A DNA stretch of 64,000 bases from JACVRW01 sp963819635 (lineage in GTDB: Bacteria > Actinomycetota > Thermoleophilia > Solirubrobacterales > Thermoleophilaceae): positions 124,001 to 188,000 of the forward strand of contig CAWFWX010000008.1 of the NCBI GenBank assembly GCA_963819635.1. Direction: 5' to 3'. Position numbers and translations under genes: made by a program. The notes under the pieces were generated by a model. That model made no database searches. It was not told the origin of the DNA and saw only the letters and a list, made by a program, of their open reading frames with translations. Positions 27,158 to 34,274 of this stretch are shown in pieces. The stretch's first letter is position 1, and every line of letters starts with the position of its first letter.

Positions 27158-28614
27158 TCAAGAAGGCCCCGACAGTCATGCAGCTGGCGGCCATGACGGC
27201 CTTCGTCCTCTCGGTGGTGGGCCTCCTGATGATGCTGTGGCTCCAGTTCGGCGGGTCGATCCCGCTGAGGGCGGAGAAGTACCGCTTCCAGGCATCGTTC
27301 GACGAGGCGGCGCTGCTCGTGGAGCAGGCGGACGTCAGGATGGCCGGGATCGACGTCGGCAAGGTGGTCGACAAGCGGCTCGTCGACGGTCGCTCGCTGA
27401 CGACGATCGAGCTCGAGGAGCCGTTCGCCCCAATCCCGCGCAACACCCGAGTGCTGTTGCGGACCAAGGCGCTGCTCGGGGAGACATACGTCGAGCTGAC
27501 GCCTGGGGAGCCCGACGCGGGCATGCTCGACGACGGCGACACCCTGCCGCGCGCGGCCGCGCAGGAGGCGGTGCAGATCGACGAGATCGTGCGCACGTTC
27601 GACGAGCCGACGCGCGAGGCGTTCCAGGGCTGGATGCACGAGCTGGCGCGAGCCATCCGGCTCGGTCGCGGCGAGGATCTGAACGACGCTCTCGGCAACC
27701 TGCCCGGCTTCGTGGCGAGCGGCGAGGACGTCCTGCGTGTGCTCCACGAGGAGGAGCCCGCCCTGCGCGCCCTGATCCGCAACAGTGGGCGCTCGCTCGC
27801 CGCGGTGAACGAGCGGCGCGGACAGCTGCGCGAGCTGATCGTGAACGCGAACAACTTCATGGGCGCCTTGGCATCGCGGAACGAGTCGCTCGCCGAGGCC
27901 GTGGCGATCCTGCCGACCTTCCTGAGCGAGTCGCGCGCGACGCTCCAGCGGCTGCGGGACTTCGCGGTGGACACGCGCCCGCTCGTGCGCGACCTCCAGC
28001 CGGTGGCTGATGACCTCCATCCGACCCTGCGCGACGTGGGACGCCTGGCGCCCGATCTGCGACGCCTGTTCCGCAATCTCGACCCGCTCATCGAGGAGTC
28101 GGAGCGGAACCTCCCGGCGGCCGCAGACTTCATCGCGGGGGCCGAGCCGGTCTTCGAGGCGCTGCACGTGTACCTGCCCGAGCTCAACCCGATCCTGTCG
28201 TTCGCCAACTTCGAGCAGGCTCAGCTTGCCGACTTCATCACCAACGGCGGGGGATCGCTGTCGGCGACCCTGCCGCCGTTCCCGGGCGAGGGGCCGCGCC
28301 ATTACCTGCGCCAGTACGGCGTGATCAATTCGCGCGGCCTCGGCATTGCGCGAACGCGGCCCGCGTACGAGCGCGCCAACGCGTATCCGGGGCCGAACTA
28401 CATGACGCGCGCGAAGGCGCTGGGCATCTTCGAGGCTTTCGACTGCAAGCCCTCGGGTGGCACGGTTCGTGAGTCGAAGAACGGCGAGCCGCCCTGCTAT
28501 GTCCAGCCGCGCTCGCTGTTCGACGGCCGCTACTTCCCGCGGCTCGTGCGCGGTGGGGCGCCGCTCAGGCCGCCTCCTCCCGGAACGCTCGGATCCGAGC
28601 CGGCGAACCCCTAG
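27154..28614 (+). CDS. MCE-family protein, gene 6 of 6
   Basis: 486 aa. Short cytoplasmic start (IKKAPTVMQ), TM helix (AAMTAFVLSVVGLLMMLWLQF), MCE domain (YRFQASFDEAALLVEQADVRMAGIDVGKVVDK; LLRTKALLGETYVELTPG), helical tail, and an ending rich in Pro and Gly. It closes the cluster: the stop overlaps the convergent small membrane-protein gene by four bases. No yrbE permease pair or MceG-like ATPase is found on either side, so the energy-coupling parts must be elsewhere. Confidence 0.9.
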   Translation: MIKKAPTVMQLAAMTAFVLSVVGLLMMLWLQFGGSIPLRAEKYRFQASFDEAALLVEQADVRMAGIDVGKVVDKRLVDGRSLTTIELEEPFAPIPRNTRVLLRTKALLGETYVELTPGEPDAGMLDDGDTLPRAAAQEAVQIDEIVRTFDEPTREAFQGWMHELARAIRLGRGEDLNDALGNLPGFVASGEDVLRVLHEEEPALRALIRNSGRSLAAVNERRGQLRELIVNANNFMGALASRNESLAEAVAILPTFLSESRATLQRLRDFAVDTRPLVRDLQPVADDLHPTLRDVGRLAPDLRRLFRNLDPLIEESERNLPAAADFIAGAEPVFEALHVYLPELNPILSFANFEQAQLADFITNGGGSLSATLPPFPGEGPRHYLRQYGVINSRGLGIARTRPAYERANAYPGPNYMTRAKALGIFEAFDCKPSGGTVRESKNGEPPCYVQPRSLFDGRYFPRLVRGGAPLRPPPPGTLGSEPANP

Positions 28615-28835
28615 CTCGCGCGCGGTGGGGGGGCGTGCTCGGCGACCACGCGGTGCAGGTGGACACCTGCTGCCAGCCCGGCGACGGCCAGGACGGCGAG
28701 GGCGGCGGTTTCGGGGCCGCCCACGAGCGCGCAGGGGAGCACCGCGATCGCCGCCGCGCCCACGATTTTCCAGCGTCCGGCTCCGAGGCCGGCGATCGAC
28801 GAAAGCAGGAGCAGGAGCAAGACGGCCAGGGCCAT
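28611..28835 (-). CDS. Small hydrophobic membrane protein
   Basis: 74 aa with two to three hydrophobic segments (LAVLLLLLLSSIAGLGAG; IVGAAAIAVLPCALV; AALAVLAVAGLAAGVHL) and a His-containing C-terminus. No family recognised. The stop overlaps the last mce gene by four bases on the opposite strand. It follows the NlpC/P60 gene by eight bases and is probably co-transcribed with it, so it may also be under the riboswitch. Confidence 0.55.
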   Translation of the reverse strand: MALAVLLLLLLSSIAGLGAGRWKIVGAAAIAVLPCALVGGPETAALAVLAVAGLAAGVHLHRVVAEHAPPPRAS

Positions 28836-28843
28836 GGTTCCTC

Positions 28844-29575
28844 CTAGAGTCCCTCGGGGTGGCGCCCGTGGTAGCCGCGGGCGGAGCGCATCTGCTCACT
28901 CCAGCGGTTGCCCGTCTGCTTGCGGGCGCTCGTGTCGAAGCGCAGGCCGGCAACGATCATGTAGGCGTGGCTGGGGTTGCTCCGGATCGTCACCCAGCTG
29001 CCGCGTCCCGCCTCGCCCCAGCTCATGAAGTCGGTGGAGTCGAGCGCCTGGTCGAGGAGCCCGGCGGCATGGAGGACATAGCTGACCGATCCGGAGCAGT
29101 CGTAGCCCGTGTCGTTCCAGCGCCCGTGCCCGCCTCCGTACTTGTAGGGCTTGGTTGCGATGGCGTTTCCGGCCTCGATGATCGCCTTGACCTCATCGGG
29201 AGCCGAGGCGGGTGCGACGGCAAGGCCGTCCGCTGTGAGGTACGCCTCCTCGGTTGGCGTGGAGGGGGCGGGCGCCGGCGCCGCGGCGCTCGCACGTGCC
29301 CGCGCGATCCGCTGTTCGGCGCGCGAGGCGCGGCCGTTGGCACGCCGCTGCTCGGCCTGCTCGAACGACATCACGCTCCGCCGCGTGGCGGGGCCGAATG
29401 AGCCGTCGGCGGTCGTGTCGTACCCGGCCTGGTCGAGATAGCGCTGAAGCGCCCGCACGTCGGACCCGCTCGAGCCCACCTGCAGGGTGCGGGTCGCGTA
29501 GCCGGCGCCGTAGGCGTTGGCTGTGACGGTCAGGCTGAGCACGGCGACAAGCGTCGCCGGCCACTTCCGAGGCAT
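28844..29575 (-). CDS. Secreted NlpC/P60-type cell-wall hydrolase with peptidoglycan-binding domain
   Basis: 243 aa. Signal peptide PATLVAVLSLTVTANAYGAG, then a peptidoglycan-binding type-1 repeat (LQVGSSGSDVRALQRYLDQAGYD, TADGSFGPATRRSVMSFE), a basic/Ala-Pro linker, and a C-terminal NlpC/P60-like papain fold. The nucleophile is the Cys in YDCSGSVSYVLHAAGL, with the partner His in SHAYMIVAG. It probably cleaves stem peptides of the cell wall. A c-di-AMP riboswitch precedes the gene, a regulation known for such hydrolases in actinobacteria. Confidence 0.88.
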   Translation of the reverse strand: MPRKWPATLVAVLSLTVTANAYGAGYATRTLQVGSSGSDVRALQRYLDQAGYDTTADGSFGPATRRSVMSFEQAEQRRANGRASRAEQRIARARASAAAPAPAPSTPTEEAYLTADGLAVAPASAPDEVKAIIEAGNAIATKPYKYGGGHGRWNDTGYDCSGSVSYVLHAAGLLDQALDSTDFMSWGEAGRGSWVTIRSNPSHAYMIVAGLRFDTSARKQTGNRWSEQMRSARGYHGRHPEGL

Positions 29576-29582
29576 GGGGTCC

Positions 29583-29725
29583 CTCTCTTCTCAGCGCCTA
29601 CGGGGTTAGCTGTCGGGCTCGCGCCAGAAGAGCGGCGCTACGCAAGCAGGCCTCGCGATTCGCCCCGAACTGCCTTGGGTCCCCCGTTCCCCGGCCGCCA
29701 TACGGACGGGGACTCGGCTTTGGGT
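29583..29725 (-). promoter_or_regulatory. c-di-AMP riboswitch (ydaO-yuaA type) in the leader of the NlpC/P60 gene
   Basis: On the minus strand the leader contains, in order, GCCGAGTCCCC, GGGGACCCA and GGGGCGAATC (within 29657-29684), then GACAGCTAACCCCGTAGGC (29596-29614), ending in GAGAAGAGAGG just before the start codon. These blocks match the conserved sequence elements of the ydaO class in spacing and order. In actinobacteria this class senses c-di-AMP and usually switches off cell-wall hydrolase genes. The edges are approximate. Confidence 0.88.
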
Positions 29726-29734
29726 TCTTATGCC

Positions 29735-30442
29735 CTACTGGCGCGGCACCATAACAATCTCTCCGGCGATCTGAGCCGCGCGCGTGAAGACCGCGTCAAG
29801 CATGGGCTCCGTGAGCTTTCCGGTGAAGGTGTTCTGCTGGCTCGGGTGGAAGGAGCCAAGGAGCACAGGGCCGTCCTCGACCTGGAACTCCGCCAGGTGG
29901 CCGAAGGCGGGACGCGGTCGCACCGAATGCAGCAAACACGCCGCGTCCCAGGCGAACTTGCCGAGGCAGACCACGACCGCCGGCCGGATCAGCCGCAGCT
30001 CCTCGGCCGCGTAGGGCAGGCAGTTGTCGCGCTCGGCCGGCAGCGGCTTGTTCGCGGGGGGCGCGCAGCGGACGGCCGCGGCGACGAAGGCTCCGCGGAG
30101 CTCGAGCCCATCGCCCGCGTGCTCGGAGCGCGGCTGGTTGGCGAAGCCGGTGCGATACATCGATCCGAACAGCCAGTCGCCGGAGCGGTCGCCCGTGAAG
30201 ACGCGGCCGGTGCGGTTCCCGCCGTGCGCCGCCGGTGCCAGGCCGAGCACGTACACGCCCGCCTCGGGGTCTCCGAAGCCCGGCACGGGCCGCCCCCAGT
30301 ACTCCTCGTCGGCGAACGCGGCCCGCTTCTCGCGCGCCACCCGCTCGCGCCACTCGACGAGCCGAGGACAGCGCCGGCAGCCCGTTACGCGCAGCTCTAG
30401 CTCTTCAAGCGCTTGCCGGTTGTGAAGAGGTGCTGAGCCCAC
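29735..30442 (-). CDS. Family 5 uracil-DNA glycosylase (UdgB-like, Fe-S)
   Basis: 235 aa from GTG 30442, overlapping the end of the ABC permease gene by 46 bases; nearer starts are not available because the Cys motif lies close to the N-terminus. Family 5 signatures are the GLAPAAHGGNRTGRVFTGD loop (with Ala in place of the activating Asp/Asn), HPSQQNTFTG near the C-terminus, and cysteines for a 4Fe-4S cluster (CRRCPRL, VRCAPPANKPL, and a later Cys). It removes uracil and some deaminated purines from DNA. The name UdgB is by motif only. Confidence 0.85.
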   Translation of the reverse strand: MGSAPLHNRQALEELELRVTGCRRCPRLVEWRERVAREKRAAFADEEYWGRPVPGFGDPEAGVYVLGLAPAAHGGNRTGRVFTGDRSGDWLFGSMYRTGFANQPRSEHAGDGLELRGAFVAAAVRCAPPANKPLPAERDNCLPYAAEELRLIRPAVVVCLGKFAWDAACLLHSVRPRPAFGHLAEFQVEDGPVLLGSFHPSQQNTFTGKLTEPMLDAVFTRAAQIAGEIVMVPRQ

Positions 30443-31152
30443 AGGTAGGCCGGGACGGCGAGCGCGGCGGTGACTCCGAGCGAGAGCAGGATCGACACGT
30501 CGCTCTCGCCCAGGAAGCCGTAGCGCACCGCGTTCACGAGGTAGAAGATCGGGTTGAAGTGGGACAGCTCCTCCCACGGCGACGGGAGGATCTCGACCGA
30601 GTAGAAGACCCCGCCCACGAACGTCAGCGGCAGGATCACGATGTTCTGGATGAAGCTCGTGTGGTCCCAGGTCTCCGCGTAGATGCCGACCACGAGGCCG
30701 AGCGAGGCGAACAGCACGAGCCCCAGGCCCATCGCGAGCGCGAGCTCGAACGGGTGCGTGACCGGAACGTCCACGAGCAGGGCCGCGAGCACCAGCAGGG
30801 CCACGCCGATCGCGAGCGCGCGCACGACCCCGCCGATCGTGAACCCCAGCGACATCTGCCACGGCCGCATGGGCGCCGACAGCACGTCGTTCACGTAGCG
30901 GTCGAAGCGCGCCTGGAAGATGGTGGAGGCGTTGTTCTGGAAGGCCGCCTGCACCATCCCCATCGTGATCAGGCCCGGCACGATGAATACCTCGTAGTCC
31001 ACGTCGCCGACCTGCTTGATGCGCCCGCCGAGCGACAGCCCGAAGACGAGGATGAACAGGATCGACGACACCACCGGGGCGAGCACCGTCTGCGTCCAGA
31101 GCTTGGAGACGCGGAGCGTCTCGCGGCGGCACAGCCAGACGAGCCCGGTCAC
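30397..31152 (-). CDS. ABC-2 type transporter permease
   Basis: 251 aa with six predicted TM helices, e.g. PVVSSILFILVFGLSLG, IVPGLITMGMVQAAF and NIVILPLTFVGGVFYSVEIL. The PLTFVGGVFYSVEILP and FNPIFYLVNAVRYGFLG stretches are the ABC-2 signature region also seen in NodJ/DrrB-type exporters. Translation is coupled to the ATPase gene by a GTGA-type overlap at 31149-31152. Cargo unknown; a polysaccharide, lipid or drug is typical for the family. Confidence 0.9.
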   Translation of the reverse strand: MTGLVWLCRRETLRVSKLWTQTVLAPVVSSILFILVFGLSLGGRIKQVGDVDYEVFIVPGLITMGMVQAAFQNNASTIFQARFDRYVNDVLSAPMRPWQMSLGFTIGGVVRALAIGVALLVLAALLVDVPVTHPFELALAMGLGLVLFASLGLVVGIYAETWDHTSFIQNIVILPLTFVGGVFYSVEILPSPWEELSHFNPIFYLVNAVRYGFLGESDVSILLSLGVTAALAVPAYLWAQHLFTTGKRLKS

Positions 31153-31877
31153 GAGGCCATCGCCTTGACGTAGACGTCCGTCAAGCGGCTCACGCCGAAG
31201 TGCTCACGGAGGCCTTCGGCGGAGTCCCGCGCGATGAGGTGACCGGCTCGGATCAGCGCGATCTCCTCGCAGAGCTCCTCGGCCTCCTCGAGGTAGTGCG
31301 TGGTGAGCAGGATCGTCGTCCCCTCCGCGTGCAGCTGCTGGATGTAGCGCCACAGATCCATGCGCAGCTCGAAGTCCACGCCCGCCGTCGGCTCGTCGAG
31401 GATCACGAGGCGCGGCTTGTGCATCAGGGCGCGGGCGAGCAGGAGCCGCCGGCGCTGGCCGCCGGACAGCTTGGGTGCCCGGACGTCCCGTTTCGCCTCC
31501 AGGCCGAACGCGTCGATGAGCTCGTCCGCGCGCGAGTCGGGATCGGTCATGCCGAAATACCCGCCGTGGTAGACGAGCGTCTCCTTCACCGTCAGGAAGC
31601 GGTCCAGGTTGATGTCCTGCTCCGCGAGGCCGACCCAGGAGCGCGCCCGCAGCGTGTCGTGCGGCTCGCCGAAGACGAGCACCTCGCCGTCCGTGACCCG
31701 CAGCAGGTTGCAGACCGCGCTGATCAGCGTGGTCTTTCCGGCGCCGTTCGGCCCCAGCAGGCCGAAGAAGGCCCCAGCGGGGATCGTCAGGTCGAAGTCC
31801 TCCAGCGCGAGGGTGCCGTCGTCGTAGCGCTTGGTCAGACCGCGCAGCTCGAGCGCGGGGGTGTCGTCACGGAACAC
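31149..31877 (-). CDS. ABC transporter ATP-binding protein (ABC-2 exporter)
   Basis: 242 aa. Walker A LLGPNGAGKTT, Q-loop region VGLAEQDINLDRFLT, signature LSGGQRRRLLLARAL, Walker B RLVILDEPTAGVD, and the switch His in LLTTHYLEEAEELC. The daunorubicin-resistance/NodI-like class fits the C-terminal shape. It forms an exporter with the downstream permease. The gene is intact, unlike the second ABC-2 ATPase of the window at 36542. Confidence 0.93.
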   Translation of the reverse strand: MFRDDTPALELRGLTKRYDDGTLALEDFDLTIPAGAFFGLLGPNGAGKTTLISAVCNLLRVTDGEVLVFGEPHDTLRARSWVGLAEQDINLDRFLTVKETLVYHGGYFGMTDPDSRADELIDAFGLEAKRDVRAPKLSGGQRRRLLLARALMHKPRLVILDEPTAGVDFELRMDLWRYIQQLHAEGTTILLTTHYLEEAEELCEEIALIRAGHLIARDSAEGLREHFGVSRLTDVYVKAMAS

Positions 31878-31887
31878 CGCATCGACA

Positions 31888-32373
31888 CTAACGATGCTCG
31901 AGTAGCGCCCGAGCCGACTCGGCCTGTCCCTCGGCGACCATCAGGTCGTAATGTCCCGCGGCCAGGGTGCGCAACGACGTGAAGTCGCGCGCTCCGCGCG
32001 TCGCCCAGTGCGCGACGAAGCCGAACACGGCGCCCCAGGCGGCGCCGATCACAACGCCGCCGAGCACCAGACCGAGCCACTCGGCGCCCGTTGTGAAGAG
32101 CCCGACCAGCAAGCCGATGAAGAGGCCGAACCAGGCACCGGTCCCAGCGCCGGCCAGGGCCGCTCGCGCGGTGGTCAGGCGGCCTGTCACCCGTTCGACG
32201 AAGCGCAGCTCGCGGCCCACGATCTCGACGTTCTCGACCGGGAAGGACGCATCCGAGAGTCGATCGACCGCGCGCTGCACCTCCTCGTAGCTCTCGTAAC
32301 TGGCGACCTGCTTCCAGCCGACGGTGCTGGAGCTGCCTGCGATGCTGAGGCCGGACCCAGGCAACGAGCTCAT
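31888..32373 (-). CDS. General stress protein 17M-like membrane protein
   Basis: 161 aa. The N-terminal YESYEEVQRAVDRLSDASFPVENVEIVG is an alpha/beta unit of the general-stress-protein 17M (YflT) family. A Gly-rich double hydrophobic hairpin follows (GAGTGAWFGLFIGLLVGLF; LGLVLGGVVIGAAWGAVFGFVA), then a YDLMVAEGQAESARALL strand-helix end. The same layout is common in actinobacterial genes next to stress regulons. Function not established. About 110 bases before the next gene (32374-32483) hold nothing I recognise. Confidence 0.7.
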   Translation of the reverse strand: MSSLPGSGLSIAGSSSTVGWKQVASYESYEEVQRAVDRLSDASFPVENVEIVGRELRFVERVTGRLTTARAALAGAGTGAWFGLFIGLLVGLFTTGAEWLGLVLGGVVIGAAWGAVFGFVAHWATRGARDFTSLRTLAAGHYDLMVAEGQAESARALLEHR

Positions 32374-32483
32374 CGTGTCTCCTTCCGCTTCACCTGTAGA
32401 CGGTCTGCTTCAGAGTGACGGGGTGGGGGACTCGTCGCATCCGTAGAGGCCCCGGCCTGGACCCTGGTCCTTCGGAAACCGAC

Positions 32484-33467
32484 TCAGCCCAGAGCGCGGC
32501 CGTAGTGGCGCTCGTAGTACTCGCGGTACTCGCCCGAGCGGATCGGGTGCCACCAGTCCTCGTTGTCGCGATACCAGTCGACTGTGCGTGCCAGGCCGTC
32601 CGCGAAGCGCATCTCGGCCTCCCAGCCGAGCTCCGAGCGCAGCTTGTCTGAGCTGAGCGAGTAGCGGCGGTCGTGGCCGGGCCGGTCCGTGACGTGCTCG
32701 ATGAGCGACTCGTCGCGGCCGGTTTGGTCGAGAATCCGGCGCACCACGTCGATGTTCTCGCACTCGTCGGGGCCGCCCACGTTGTACGCCTCGCCCGGAC
32801 GGCCGTCCTCGAGCACGGTGTGGATGGCGCGGCAGAAGTCCTCGACGTACAGCCAGTTGCGCACCTGGCGACCGTCGCCGTAGACGGGCAGCGAGTCGCC
32901 GTGCAGCGCGTTCAATATCGAGAGCGGGATCAGCTTCTCGGGGTACTGGCGCGGGCCGTAGTTGTTCGAGCCGCGGCAGATCACGGCCTCCGTCCCGTAG
33001 GTGTGGTGGTGCGCGGTCACGAGCAGATCGCCGGCAGCCTTCGTCGCCGAGTACGGCGAGGACGGGTCGAGCGGCGAGCTCTCGGTGAACGAGCCCTCGG
33101 GGATCGAGCCGTACACCTCGTCGGTCGAGACCTGGAGATAGCGCGGCACGCCCAGCTCGCGGACGGCGTCGAGCAGCACGCCGGTGCCGATCACGTGGGT
33201 GCGCGCGAACACGTCCTGATCGGCGATCGAGCGGTCCACGTGCGACTCGGCCGCGAAGTTCACGACCGCGTCGACTCCCTCCGCCACCTGCATCACGAGC
33301 CCGCGGTCCTCGATCCCGCCCACCACGAGCTCCACGTCCTCCGGCACGTTCTCGCGCCGGCCGGCGTACGTGAGCTTGTCGAGCACCACGACCGCGTGGT
33401 CATCCCGGAACAGCCGCACGTAGGTCGAGCCGATGAAGCCGGCGCCGCCCGTGACGAGGAGCCTCAC
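32484..33467 (-). CDS. rmlB: dTDP-glucose 4,6-dehydratase
   Basis: 327 aa from GTG 33467. It converts dTDP-glucose to dTDP-4-keto-6-deoxyglucose. The Rossmann motif is LLVTGGAGFIGSTYVRL; the SDR catalytic residues lie in STDEVYGS and the YSATKAAGD motif (Tyr-x3-Lys). Further RmlB-typical segments are FAAESHVDRSI, RGSNNYGPRQYPEKLIPL, YVEDFCRAI and YSLSSDKLRSELGW. It overlaps rmlD as GTGA. No rmlC lies in the window, and rmlA is about 6 kb upstream on the same strand. Confidence 0.94.
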   Translation of the reverse strand: MRLLVTGGAGFIGSTYVRLFRDDHAVVVLDKLTYAGRRENVPEDVELVVGGIEDRGLVMQVAEGVDAVVNFAAESHVDRSIADQDVFARTHVIGTGVLLDAVRELGVPRYLQVSTDEVYGSIPEGSFTESSPLDPSSPYSATKAAGDLLVTAHHHTYGTEAVICRGSNNYGPRQYPEKLIPLSILNALHGDSLPVYGDGRQVRNWLYVEDFCRAIHTVLEDGRPGEAYNVGGPDECENIDVVRRILDQTGRDESLIEHVTDRPGHDRRYSLSSDKLRSELGWEAEMRFADGLARTVDWYRDNEDWWHPIRSGEYREYYERHYGRALG

Positions 33468-34264
33468 CGCCGCACCCCCATGAAGGCGTCGAGGCCGTCC
33501 TGCCAGGCCGGCAGCGCCGGCGCGCCGCGCTCGCTCGCGAGCACGGCGTTGGGTGGCCGTCGCGCCGGCCGCGGGAACTCGTCGGTCGCGCATGGCCGCA
33601 GCTCGGCGTCCACCCCGGCGTGAGCAAAGATCGCGACGGCGAAGTCGAACCAGGAACAGGAGCCGCCGCCGGCCACGTGCAGGACGCCGCGCTCGTCGCC
33701 GTCTGCAAGTGCCACGAGCGCCTCGGCGAGGTGCCCGGTGAAGGTCGGGGATCCCACCTGGTCGTTCACCACGAGCAGCTCGTCGCGCTCGCGTCCGAGC
33801 GCGAGCATCGTGTCGACGAAGTTCCGCCCGCCGGGCCCGAACAGCCACGACGAGCGCACCACCAGGGAGTTCTCGTTCGCCGCTGCGGTCTCCCGCTCGC
33901 CCGCCAGCTTCGAGTGGCCGTACTCCTGAAGCGGGCCGGTCGGATCGGATTCGACGTAGGGCTCGCGCTTCGCGCCGTCGAAGACGTAGTCGGTCGACAC
34001 GTAGACGACCCGCGCGGCGGCCTGCGCAACGTTGCGCGCGCCCTCCGCGTTCACGGCGTAGGCGCCCTCGGGGTCACTCTCGGCGCCGTCGACGTCCGTG
34101 TAGGCGGCGCAGTTGACCACCGTGGCCCCGTTCAGGGCGGCGGCCACGGCCGCGCCGTCGGTCACGTCGAGCTCGGCACGGGTCAGGGCGACGGCGCGGT
34201 CGCCCGCTGCGCGCACCAGCTCGCGTCCCAGCATGCCTCCTGCCCCCACAACGTGGATCGTCAC
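33464..34264 (-). CDS. rmlD: dTDP-4-dehydrorhamnose reductase
   Basis: 266 aa from GTG 34264. It catalyses the final NAD(P)H-dependent reduction in dTDP-L-rhamnose synthesis. Rossmann start IHVVGAGGMLGRELVRA; VVNCAAYTDVDGAE; the catalytic Tyr-x3-Lys in QEYGHSKLAGE; SSWLFGPGGRNFVDTML; NDQVGSPTFTGHLAEAL. Together with rmlB it indicates a rhamnose-type deoxysugar for the cell envelope. It lies ten bases from the ceramidase-like gene downstream of which it would be read, so co-transcription is possible. Confidence 0.93.
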   Translation of the reverse strand: MTIHVVGAGGMLGRELVRAAGDRAVALTRAELDVTDGAAVAAALNGATVVNCAAYTDVDGAESDPEGAYAVNAEGARNVAQAAARVVYVSTDYVFDGAKREPYVESDPTGPLQEYGHSKLAGERETAAANENSLVVRSSWLFGPGGRNFVDTMLALGRERDELLVVNDQVGSPTFTGHLAEALVALADGDERGVLHVAGGGSCSWFDFAVAIFAHAGVDAELRPCATDEFPRPARRPPNAVLASERGAPALPAWQDGLDAFMGVRR

Positions 34265-34274
34265 GGGCCGGACT

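Noticed and set aside
32374..32483. Possible small RNA or tRNA gene in the 110-base gap before rmlB
   Set aside because: No cloverleaf, no T-loop sequence and no convincing hairpin series could be found.
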